This document shows positions 9,003-16,850 of a stretch of 64,000 nucleotides of DNA, piece by piece. Under the pieces are notes generated by a model. It was not told the origin of the DNA. It was given only the letters and a program-made list of their open reading frames with translations, and searched no databases. The translations under genes were made by a program, and so were the position numbers. The stretch's first letter is position 1. Each line of letters begins with the position of its first letter. Source of the DNA: CAYNHQ01 sp964397255 (GTDB lineage Bacteria > Bdellovibrionota_G > JALEGL01 > DATDPG01); NCBI GenBank assembly GCA_964397255.1, contig CAYNHQ010000002.1:310001-374000 (forward strand), in the 5' to 3' direction.

Positions 9003-10186
9003 TTCAACCTAAACCTTCGAAAAGCAAACCAACACATTTTGAGTAGTAAAAAGCCGTGCCTAAAGCGATCAATTTTGGTTTGGCCGTATTGCCGAGCTTT
9101 GTAATGCACCGGAATCTCGAGAATGGGCATTTGGAGCCAGGCCGCTCCAAAAATGAGATCAAAATCACCAAACGGATCGAAATCTCCAAACACGTCTCGA
9201 TTCTCGGCAATTCGCTGATAGTCGCTCTTTCGAAGAACCTTGGTACCGCACAACGTGTCTTTGATGGGTTGTTTCAAAATCCAAGAAAAAAGCCATCCAA
9301 AAATTTTATTGGCCATTTCATTGAGCGCCCTCATCGATTCCTTCTCCATGGGATATACCAAGCGTGACCCCATAATGAATTTCCCATGTCCGTTCGCCAA
9401 CGCAGAATAAAATGCGGGGAGTTCCGCCGCATCCACCGTGAGATCCGAGTCGAGAATCATCAGCACCTCTCCCGAGGCTTTCGAAAATCCCAGACGAACC
9501 GCATCGCCCTTCCCTTTCCCGACCTGTGAAAACACTCGGTGCGCTACAGGTCCCCGATATTTTGCAATTTCTTTGTGAATCTCCTCCAGAGTTCCATCGG
9601 TCGACTTCCCATCGATAAAGATGACCTCCGTGGAGAGCCCCATGACGGGAATTTGCGAAAAGCATTTTGAAATATTCCCCCGCTCGTCTTTACAAGGAAC
9701 GATCACCGAGACCGAAAGGTCTGGCAATCGCTTTGATGAATCTTTATCTTGCGTGACGGTCGTGTAAACGCGAATAAATGCGAATTCGTTGAGAAGCGGT
9801 ATGTGTCGCAAGATGGAATGAAGCACTCCAAACCAACGATCCTCTTGCGCAATCAGTTCGAATCCGCCGATCTTTAAAAAGTTCAATATGTCGATATTCG
9901 AAAGCCAATTCGGATGCTCGCGAGTCTGCCGGAAGAGAACACGCCACCAATGGTTGACATGAAGAAAATAAACCCGCGTATCCGTGGCGAGAGTTTGGTG
10001 GACTTGAAAGAGGAAGGTCTGAATGTCCTTTAGAGAACCAAAGAGGTCGTCGACAATGATAACGTCCGCAGAATTTAGCCTTCCATCCCGAAAGTCGAAT
10101 TGCCTGCGATCGAGAACGGCGACAGTCGAATCCGAATTGCGCGCTCGAAGTTTTGAGATGACCTCTACACGAATTCGTTCAAGCAA
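8993..10186 (-). CDS. Glycosyltransferase family 2 (DPM1-like) with truncated N-terminal methyltransferase half-domain
   Basis: Residues about 155-397 form a GT2 domain of polyprenyl-phosphate sugar synthase type: VSVIVPCKDERGNI, a DSDL metal-binding motif, GSRLVYP, and a C-terminal QYGQTKI block. Residues 1-150 resemble only the back half of a class I methyltransferase, with VIIVDDLFG, the NWLS...ILNFLKIGGFEL block and a tail; the AdoMet-binding G-x-G-x-G front half is missing. A stop codon lies two codons before the TTG start, so it cannot be recovered in frame. It overlaps the aldolase stop by 8 bp. The GT2 part is probably active and the methyltransferase part probably not. Confidence 0.8.
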   Translation of the reverse strand: MLERIRVEVISKLRARNSDSTVAVLDRRQFDFRDGRLNSADVIIVDDLFGSLKDIQTFLFQVHQTLATDTRVYFLHVNHWWRVLFRQTREHPNWLSNIDILNFLKIGGFELIAQEDRWFGVLHSILRHIPLLNEFAFIRVYTTVTQDKDSSKRLPDLSVSVIVPCKDERGNISKCFSQIPVMGLSTEVIFIDGKSTDGTLEEIHKEIAKYRGPVAHRVFSQVGKGKGDAVRLGFSKASGEVLMILDSDLTVDAAELPAFYSALANGHGKFIMGSRLVYPMEKESMRALNEMANKIFGWLFSWILKQPIKDTLCGTKVLRKSDYQRIAENRDVFGDFDPFGDFDLIFGAAWLQMPILEIPVHYKARQYGQTKIDRFRHGFLLLKMCWFAFRRFRLKWC

Positions 10187-11222
10187 TCGTCACTTCTTTA
10201 GAAAGATACACATCCTGGATGGCGTTGAGGATCTCGATTCCCTCTTTCATCGGGCGCTGAAATGCCTTTCGCCCCGAGATGAGTCCCATTCCGCCGGCTC
10301 TTTTATTGACCACTGAGGTAAACACCGCTTCGGCAAGATCATTTTTCCCCGACGCGCCACCCGAATTGATCAGACCGATTCGACCCATATAGCAATTCGC
10401 CACCTGATATCGAACCAAGTCAATGGGATTGTTGGACGTGAGGCTGTCGTAGACCTTCGGATGCGTTTTTCCGAATTTAATGGCATTGTATCCTCCATTA
10501 TTTTCCGGAAGTTTTTGTTTGATGATATCAGCCTCGATCGTCACGCCTAAATGGTTTGCCTGACCAGTTAAATCAGCCGAAAGATGATAGTCCTTGTCTT
10601 TCTTGAACTCTGAATTACGGAGATAACACCAGAGAACCGTAAACATGCCCAGATCATGAGCCTGCGAAAAAAGGTCGGTGACCTCCTGAATTTGCCGGTG
10701 GGATTCCTTGGAACCAAAATAAATTGTAGCGCCGATCCCAATGGCTCCCATTTCAAACGAGCGCTTTACATTTCCGAATCGAATTTGGTCATAGGTGTTG
10801 GGATAGGAAAGAAATTCGTTGTGGTTGATCTTTACGATAAACGGAATCTTGTGGGCGTATTTCTTCGCCACGATTCCCAGACCGCCGAAAGTGGATGCGA
10901 CAGCATTGCATCCCCCTTCCACCGCCAATTTCACAATATTTTCTGGATCGAAATAAATGGGGTTCGGAGCAAATGAGGCGCCGGCCGAATGTTCAATGCC
11001 TTGATCGACCGGAAGAATCGAGACATATCCTGTCTTGGCCAGTCTTCCGCTGCTCCAAAGTTTTTCTAGATTCCGAAGAGTTTTTTCAGAGCGATCGCTC
11101 CATTTCCAAATTTGCTCGATGACATCGGGCCCAGGCAAGTGAAGATCCGATTTGGAAAATCCCTTGCAAACATGCTCTAAGAGGTTCCGATGTTCCCCTA
11201 ACAATTGTGGGATGTTCGTCAT
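10179..11222 (-). CDS. fbaB: Class I fructose-bisphosphate aldolase
   Basis: Schiff-base aldolase cleaving fructose 1,6-bisphosphate in glycolysis and gluconeogenesis. The 347-residue product matches the FbaB/DhnA type in blocks SILPVDQGIEHSAGASFA, LSYPNTYDQIRFGNV, AIGIGATIYFGS and CYMGRIGLINSGGASG; the lysine in ADIIKQK is the expected catalytic site region. I placed the start at the ATG at 11222 (MTNIPQLLGEH) because it matches the family N-terminus; the open frame runs 23 codons further up without homology. It is the first gene of an operon with two glycosyltransferase-like genes, which is unusual. Confidence 0.95.
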   Translation of the reverse strand: MTNIPQLLGEHRNLLEHVCKGFSKSDLHLPGPDVIEQIWKWSDRSEKTLRNLEKLWSSGRLAKTGYVSILPVDQGIEHSAGASFAPNPIYFDPENIVKLAVEGGCNAVASTFGGLGIVAKKYAHKIPFIVKINHNEFLSYPNTYDQIRFGNVKRSFEMGAIGIGATIYFGSKESHRQIQEVTDLFSQAHDLGMFTVLWCYLRNSEFKKDKDYHLSADLTGQANHLGVTIEADIIKQKLPENNGGYNAIKFGKTHPKVYDSLTSNNPIDLVRYQVANCYMGRIGLINSGGASGKNDLAEAVFTSVVNKRAGGMGLISGRKAFQRPMKEGIEILNAIQDVYLSKEVTIA

Positions 11223-11318
11223 GAGGGACTGTTTATCTATCCGATCAGACCGATAAATCAAGCTGGCGATGCGAGCGAAGTGGTGTAGCATGCGGACCGG
11301 CTTTGGGGAAAAAACGGA

Positions 11319-12065
11319 ATGAATCTGCCGAAATTCGTTTTAATTTCACTTCTCGCGTTAAGCGCTTGTAATTCGCCCCCCTCTCCGGAGTCTCCGAAGA
11401 AAGTGTCGGCTCCATCCACGGGCGGAGTCACGACAATTAAGGGAGAAGTCCGGTTTGACGGCATTCTTCCCCCAGAAGGGAAAAACCCCGCTGGAGGTAC
11501 GCCCGAATGCGTGAAGGAAAATCCAGAGAATCACAATCGCAGAGCGATCGTAACGAATGGAAAACTGAAAAATGGTTTTGTCTATTTAAAAGAGGGAGTG
11601 ACGGGAACATACCCTCCCCCTTCCACTCCTGTGATTCTCGACCAGCATTCATGTTCCTATTTACCCCGGGTTCTGGGAATGCAAGTGGGACAACCTCTCG
11701 AAATTCGAAATAGTGATTCGTTTCTGCACAACGTTCATTCCAAGTCGAAGAACTCGGCCAACTTCAACATCGGTATGCCTATGAAAGGAATGAAACAACA
11801 AAGAACCTTTGATCATCCCGAGGTGATGGTCATCATGAGATGTGACGTTCACGGGTGGATGATGGCATTCATCGGCGTTCTACCTCACCCTTACTTCGCG
11901 GTTTCGGGTGATGACGGCTCTTTTCAGATTTCAAACGTTCCCGCCGGAACCTACACGGTGGAAGCGTGGCATGAACTATTTGGGACTCAGTCAAAATCGC
12001 TAACGCTATCTGCGAACCATCCGGGAGCTCTGGAGTTCATATTTAAGAACTCATCGGCAAACTAA
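11319..12065 (+). CDS. Cupredoxin-like lipoprotein
   Basis: A 248-residue putative outer- or inner-membrane lipoprotein: signal peptide with lipobox LSAC (Cys17). A plastocyanin-like copper site is visible: His137/His140 in FLHNVH, then CDVHGWM with Cys175, His178 and Met181. A carboxypeptidase-regulatory-like beta-sandwich follows (SGDDGSFQISNVPAGTYTVEAW). The ligand order H...C-x2-H-x2-M supports a type I copper electron carrier. No oxidase genes are nearby to name the partner. It ends within a small hairpin shared with the convergent neighbour. Confidence 0.75.
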   Translation: MNLPKFVLISLLALSACNSPPSPESPKKVSAPSTGGVTTIKGEVRFDGILPPEGKNPAGGTPECVKENPENHNRRAIVTNGKLKNGFVYLKEGVTGTYPPPSTPVILDQHSCSYLPRVLGMQVGQPLEIRNSDSFLHNVHSKSKNSANFNIGMPMKGMKQQRTFDHPEVMVIMRCDVHGWMMAFIGVLPHPYFAVSGDDGSFQISNVPAGTYTVEAWHELFGTQSKSLTLSANHPGALEFIFKNSSAN

Positions 12066-12079
12066 AAAATTAGTTTTTT
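12059..12079. terminator. AT-rich bidirectional terminator hairpin
   Basis: AAACTAA (12059-12065), loop AAAA, TTAGTTT (12070-12076), then TTT. The A- and T-runs make it work in both directions between convergent genes. Both TAA stop codons (12063-12065 on plus and 12070-12072 on minus) are part of the stem. The stem is weak, lacking G-C pairs, so efficiency is uncertain. Confidence 0.5.
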
Positions 12080-13353
12080 ATCGCAAAGATTTGATTCCGA
12101 TACTCCTTCGCTCTTGCCAAACCCGCTTGGGCAAAGGGATTGTCTGGATCTATTACGAGAATATGAATGCACTCCGATTCAAGCTCAGGATAATAATGCC
12201 CCTCCCAATATAATCGAGCGAGCAAGATGCGAGCCTCAAGATCATTTTGATGAGGCCTTTCAAGATACTTATTTAATGCGTGAATAGCCTTATTGCCCTC
12301 ATTTATGCTCTCATACATTTTGGCAACCTGGAGATAGGGGAGGTCATCGCTGGGATCCAAATCCCTCGCCAAAAACATCATTGTGATGGCAGTTTGTTCA
12401 TCCTGGAGGATGTCAAACACCATTCCAAAGGCACGGTTGAGTACTGGCCATTCTCTCTCGAAGCTAAACGCACTTTTTAAATCTCTCATCGAGCTCGATA
12501 TCTGATCTCGAACCGCCTGAGAAAAATCATCTTTATCGGTCAGATATTCGACCGGTGTGCAATCTTCAGTCGCACATAAACCGTCAATCGCATGAATAAA
12601 AAGCCCGGCGACGATTGGATCGAATGCCTCTTTCGAATGACCTTCAAGATAAATATTGTGAATTTTCTCGCGTTTTTCAGGGTCAAGACCCGTGGTACCT
12701 AAGTAAATATTCGCGAATCTTGTCTCTTTCAACACACGAACGTTTTGAGAATCCAAGAGAGGTTCGGGTATACACTGATTTAATGCGGGATTCATGATGG
12801 AACCTGGCTCGTCCACAAAGAACCCTCCAAAGGCCAGGATCAATTGACGGACCGTGGTAAGGCGGCGTTGGCAAGCATCATTGGTTGCTGGAGTATCTCT
12901 GATCACCACCAGAGGGCCGTATGTCGTGTGCCTGCTAAAAGATTCAATTCGTCCAGGAACCTGATTCTCGGTTCCCCATTTTTGATACGAAAATCCAATC
13001 AGGAGATCAAAGTCAGGTGGGCGCGCATCATAAGTCGCTTTAAGCTTCGCGTGCATTGCCCGCGTGTACGGATCAAGCCGATAATCCAGAGAGTTATACG
13101 AGCGACGTTTTGGAGTATTCAGCGAAATAACGGGAACAGAATGGTCCCGAACAATGGATCGACCACTCCATTGATTCAAAAAATTAAAGGCATAGGTTAG
13201 GCGATCCTCGAGATTCGCTTCCCAGTTGGATTGTGCGGCAAACGCACGATCCACAATAACGCGTGCTTTTTGCACGTCGGTAGCGGATTGCGAAAAGGCA
13301 TTTCCGCCGAAAAGCACAATAGTTACAACTAAATATGTAGCCCCCCTACACAT
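12070..13353 (-). CDS. Secreted TPR-containing protein of unknown function
   Basis: A 427-residue protein with a signal peptide (hydrophobic stretch then AFSQS). The central ~280 residues are unrecognised and include four Cys (in ACQRR, NQCIP, GLCATEDC) that could form periplasmic disulfides. The last ~110 residues look like three tetratricopeptide repeats (LPYLQVAKMYESINEGNKAI; ARILLARLYWEGHYYPEL; PFAQAGLARAKEYRNQI). Probably periplasmic and involved in protein contacts; no enzymatic motif is seen. Preceded by a 41-bp gap from mtgA in the same direction. Confidence 0.65.
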   Translation of the reverse strand: MCRGATYLVVTIVLFGGNAFSQSATDVQKARVIVDRAFAAQSNWEANLEDRLTYAFNFLNQWSGRSIVRDHSVPVISLNTPKRRSYNSLDYRLDPYTRAMHAKLKATYDARPPDFDLLIGFSYQKWGTENQVPGRIESFSRHTTYGPLVVIRDTPATNDACQRRLTTVRQLILAFGGFFVDEPGSIMNPALNQCIPEPLLDSQNVRVLKETRFANIYLGTTGLDPEKREKIHNIYLEGHSKEAFDPIVAGLFIHAIDGLCATEDCTPVEYLTDKDDFSQAVRDQISSSMRDLKSAFSFEREWPVLNRAFGMVFDILQDEQTAITMMFLARDLDPSDDLPYLQVAKMYESINEGNKAIHALNKYLERPHQNDLEARILLARLYWEGHYYPELESECIHILVIDPDNPFAQAGLARAKEYRNQIFAIKN

Positions 13354-13394
13354 AACCCCACCTTTATGGAACTCTGCGTCGCGAAAGTCAAGAG

Positions 13395-14189
13395 CTATTC
13401 TTCAAAATCCTGCCCTTCTTCAACTTCGGGAGGAGGGAGAGTTTCAACAGGAACCGATTCAAACGAAAGAGCGCGCTCTTTTTCGTAGGGAAGATTTTCG
13501 GATGCAATGAGTCCCGCTTGAGCCATTCGATCGAGAATTTCTCCGATTCTTTTTCGAGCAAAAGGCGTCAGTTCATTTCGTCGAAACGATTGGCTGTATA
13601 GTTTGGGATTGGGAAGGAGCATCGCCAGAAAGGCTCCCTCCTTCGGTCCGAGATTTCCGGATGACGTTGAAAAATAAACCTTAGAAGCCGGTCCAATGCC
13701 GTAGATGCCGGGGCCCCATTCCGCGATATTAATATAAAGTTCGAGAATTTTCTTTTTCGTTAGTTTTCTTTCCATCGAAAGCGCGAGAAAAATTTCGCGA
13801 ATCTTGCGAATGAGTTTTTTATCTTTACTCAAAAAAATATTCCGAGCCACCTGTTGTGTAATCGTACTCGCACCTCGGGCATACCGTTTTTTGCGCCAAT
13901 TGGCTTCGGCCGCTTCGCGAATTTGTTTCAAATCAATTCCGCTATGCGAATAAAACGCCCAATCTTCACTCACGAGAATGGCGCCCAAAACGGATTTTGA
14001 AACTTCTCCCACGGATACCCACCCCCCCGGACGCTTGGAGACTATTTCGACATGACTTTCCCCCTTCGGTCCCATGTGTACAACGGGGTATTGACTGAGA
14101 AGAATCTCCGCATTCGGCAACGTGGCCCAAATACCCCCGACAAAGAGGAAAGGAGCGAGGAGCAGAGAGATAAAAATTCCCTTTTTCAC
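13395..14189 (-). CDS. mtgA: Monofunctional peptidoglycan transglycosylase
   Basis: A family GT51 enzyme that polymerises lipid II into glycan strands at the inner membrane. Features: one N-terminal membrane anchor; the catalytic-Glu block SEDWAFYSHSGID; RGASTITQQVARNIFL; and ILELYINIAEWGPGIYGIG. No transpeptidase domain. The start is GTG at 14189, which overlaps the EamA stop as GTGA and gives a normal 264-residue product; the longer open frame into the EamA gene has no homology. The C-terminal ~35 residues are acidic and Pro-rich. Confidence 0.9.
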   Translation of the reverse strand: MKKGIFISLLLAPFLFVGGIWATLPNAEILLSQYPVVHMGPKGESHVEIVSKRPGGWVSVGEVSKSVLGAILVSEDWAFYSHSGIDLKQIREAAEANWRKKRYARGASTITQQVARNIFLSKDKKLIRKIREIFLALSMERKLTKKKILELYINIAEWGPGIYGIGPASKVYFSTSSGNLGPKEGAFLAMLLPNPKLYSQSFRRNELTPFARKRIGEILDRMAQAGLIASENLPYEKERALSFESVPVETLPPPEVEEGQDFEE

Positions 14190-15067
14190 TTCGATCGAGC
14201 TCGGTGAATCAATGCCACCCCACTTGCGATCAATCCGGCACCGATCACCTGAATCGGTGCCGGCCATTTTCCAAAGTAAATCCAATCGACAAAGATGGCT
14301 ACCAAGGGCGCCGTGTATGTCACCGCGGAGGCTTTCAAAACCCCCCATTCCCTAATCAACCGAAAATAAATGAGCCAGGCGATCGCCGTGGAAACCAGGC
14401 CGAGATAAAGAATGCTCAAAATGGCCTTCAGATGTGTAAAAAAGGACGGGATCCAATCGACTCCTTCCGCCCAGGCACTCAGAAGGAAGAGGGCCAGGAA
14501 GGAAACGATCCCTTGGATCGCGATGTTCCAACGTGTATCCACTTCTTTCACCACGGATTTCGAAGCGATGGATCCGAGAGCATAAGAAATAGACATGACG
14601 ATCACGGCCAGCATCCCAAAAAGCGCGCGATTCTCCGAAGGAGAAGCTCCCAAAGAAGGTTGAAAGACCATTAGAATCCCTATAAATCCGAGGACCACTC
14701 CCGCCCCCTTCATCCATGTCGGTTTTTCGCCGGGCAATAAAATCATGGAAAAGAGAAGAACAAAAATCGGAACCGTCGCATTGAGAATCGAAGCCAGCGC
14801 CGGGGGAATGAATTTCTCGCCCCAAAAAAGACAGGCCCAGGGAATCGTAAAATTTATCAAACCGATCAGCCCAATTCGAATACGCATTTTTCGGGAACGA
14901 GGAAGCGGAACGCGCCGAACCAAGGCCAGTCCCCCTAAGACGATCACGGCTACCAGAACTCGCAATGATGCCGCCGCAAAAGGAGGAAGAGCGTCGACGG
15001 CAAAACGGATGGCGATAAAGGAACACCCCCAAAAAAGGGTGAGGAAAAGAAAGAGGATCCAGGCCAC
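14186..15067 (-). CDS. EamA/DMT-family drug-metabolite exporter
   Basis: A 293-residue protein with ten predicted helices arranged as two EamA halves (start LFLTLFWGCSFIAIRFAVD; second half beginning about residue 150). Members export metabolites, amino acids or drugs; the substrate cannot be read from sequence. Translationally coupled to mtgA by the GTGA overlap. Confidence 0.87.
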   Translation of the reverse strand: MAWILFLFLTLFWGCSFIAIRFAVDALPPFAAASLRVLVAVIVLGGLALVRRVPLPRSRKMRIRIGLIGLINFTIPWACLFWGEKFIPPALASILNATVPIFVLLFSMILLPGEKPTWMKGAGVVLGFIGILMVFQPSLGASPSENRALFGMLAVIVMSISYALGSIASKSVVKEVDTRWNIAIQGIVSFLALFLLSAWAEGVDWIPSFFTHLKAILSILYLGLVSTAIAWLIYFRLIREWGVLKASAVTYTAPLVAIFVDWIYFGKWPAPIQVIGAGLIASGVALIHRARSK

Positions 15068-15134
15068 AGGGGGGCTCCGTCTACCATAAATTTTCCGGTG
15101 GTGGAAATTCGAATCTCGGGTGAAAGTATCAGTG

Positions 15135-16814
15135 ATGGACCACTTTGAGATTTATCACGAAATCGGAATTTTGATTGTGATGTGCGTCGTCGTTTCGCTC
15201 ATCTTAAATCGGTTCCGACTTCCCGCGGTGGCGGGTGTCATCGCGACCGGAGCGATTGCGGGCCCCCACGGCATGGGATGGCTCAAGAATGTGAAAATCA
15301 TCGAGACCCTGGCCGAGATCGGAGTGGTCCTCCTTCTCTTCACGATCGGCCTCGAGTTTTCGCTGCGTCGCCTCCGACAAATCGCGAAGTTTGTCGCCAT
15401 CGGTGGATGCCTCCAAGTGGGCCTAACCGTCCTCGCGATTGCATTTCTGTCGTATCTTCTGGGAGCCTCTCTTCGCCAAAGTTTTTTCTTCGGCTTCATC
15501 ACCAGCCTTAGCAGTACGGCCATCGTCCTGCGGGCCCTTTCAGATCGTGGTGAACTCAATGCGCCTCATGGGCGCTTCATCGTCGGCGTATTGATCTTTC
15601 AAGATCTCGCCGTTCTTCCCATGGTGATGACTATTCCCTTCCTCTCTACCACGACGGTTACAGGCGGATTTTCTGAAGTGCTTTTCTCGCTAGGGAAAAT
15701 GGTGGCGGTTCTTGGATTGACGGTCTTGATCGCCCGGTATTTGGTGGCGCACGTATTTGATTTGGTTGACGCGAGTCGAAGCAGGGAAGTTTTTCTCTTG
15801 GCGGTGGTCGGTACCTGCATGGCCATTGCTTGGGTAACAACGTTGGCGGGTCTTTCTCTCGCTTTGGGCGCGTTCTTAGCGGGCTTTATTCTCGCCGATT
15901 CGGATTACGGCGAACGGGCATTAGGAGAAATTCTCCCGATTCGATATCTTCTCAGCAGTATTTTTTTCGCTTCGCTCGGGATGCTCTTCGATCCGGCGCT
16001 GGTTTTGAAATACCCGGGCGTGACATTCACTTTGTTTTCGATTCTCTTTTTTGGAAAAGGATTCATTGCCACACTGGCCGCCATTGCCATGCGTTTTCCA
16101 GCGCGCGCAGCGTGGCTTGCGGGCGTCGGATTGGCACAATTCGGCGAATTTGGATTTGTCCTGGCTGAAATGGGGGTTCGATCGAAGCTCATCCAGCCCG
16201 AAATGATGAACCTCATACTTGCGGCCGGTGTATTGACAATGTTTCTTACACCCATCGCCTTGAAAATCGCGCCTCACATCACAGCGGGAGAGCTTTTACT
16301 GCGTCCCCTCGAACGGCTTCTCGGCGTTCAAGGGATCGACGAACCGGCGGAGGAACATCAAAAATTGGAAGATCATATTGTCGTCGTCGGCTATGGCATT
16401 GCCGGACAATCTCTGACATCCGCGCTTCGATCTCTTCAATTTCCATACCTCATCGTGGAACTTAATTCTGAAACGGTAAAAAAAGCGCGCGGAGCGGGAG
16501 AACCTGCCTATTATGGAGATGTGACGAGCCGCGAAGCCCTGGCTCACGCCCGCGTCGATCATGCGCGCGCCATCGTTCTTATTATCAACGACCCCGATGC
16601 GGCTCGGCGGGCGATTCTTTCTATCCGGCAATTCAGCCGTACGGTCCCTATTTTTATCCGATGCCGATATCTTTCCGACGGAACTCACCTGATGTCATTG
16701 GGAGCCACGGATGTCATTGTCGAAGAAGTAGAAGCAGGAAAGGAAACGGTATCGCGCGTCTTGCAACTCCTTGGGGCGGAGCGCAGAGTAAATCGAACGT
16801 TTCAGGCGACATGA
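15135..16814 (+). CDS. Kef-type cation/proton antiporter with RCK (TrkA-N) domain
   Basis: A CPA2 family transporter of about 559 residues. Residues 1-~380 hold 12-13 helices with the family LLLFTIGLEFSLRRL segment and SSTAIVLRAL. The C-terminal part is a TrkA-N nucleotide-binding domain (HIVVVGYGIAGQSL) that lets NAD(H) or glutathione adducts gate transport in related proteins. No TrkA-C domain is evident. The ATG at 15135 seems preferable to the GTG at 15120, though neither has a clear ribosome site. Likely role: K+ or Na+ efflux coupled to protons. Confidence 0.9.
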   Translation: MDHFEIYHEIGILIVMCVVVSLILNRFRLPAVAGVIATGAIAGPHGMGWLKNVKIIETLAEIGVVLLLFTIGLEFSLRRLRQIAKFVAIGGCLQVGLTVLAIAFLSYLLGASLRQSFFFGFITSLSSTAIVLRALSDRGELNAPHGRFIVGVLIFQDLAVLPMVMTIPFLSTTTVTGGFSEVLFSLGKMVAVLGLTVLIARYLVAHVFDLVDASRSREVFLLAVVGTCMAIAWVTTLAGLSLALGAFLAGFILADSDYGERALGEILPIRYLLSSIFFASLGMLFDPALVLKYPGVTFTLFSILFFGKGFIATLAAIAMRFPARAAWLAGVGLAQFGEFGFVLAEMGVRSKLIQPEMMNLILAAGVLTMFLTPIALKIAPHITAGELLLRPLERLLGVQGIDEPAEEHQKLEDHIVVVGYGIAGQSLTSALRSLQFPYLIVELNSETVKKARGAGEPAYYGDVTSREALAHARVDHARAIVLIINDPDAARRAILSIRQFSRTVPIFIRCRYLSDGTHLMSLGATDVIVEEVEAGKETVSRVLQLLGAERRVNRTFQAT

Positions 16815-16850
16815 CAACTGATAGAAGGCTGGTAGGCTAGCTCTACTCAA

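Noticed and set aside
14352..15032. Long minus-strand frame inside the EamA gene
   Set aside because: Different frame of a clear EamA transporter; composition is not protein-like.
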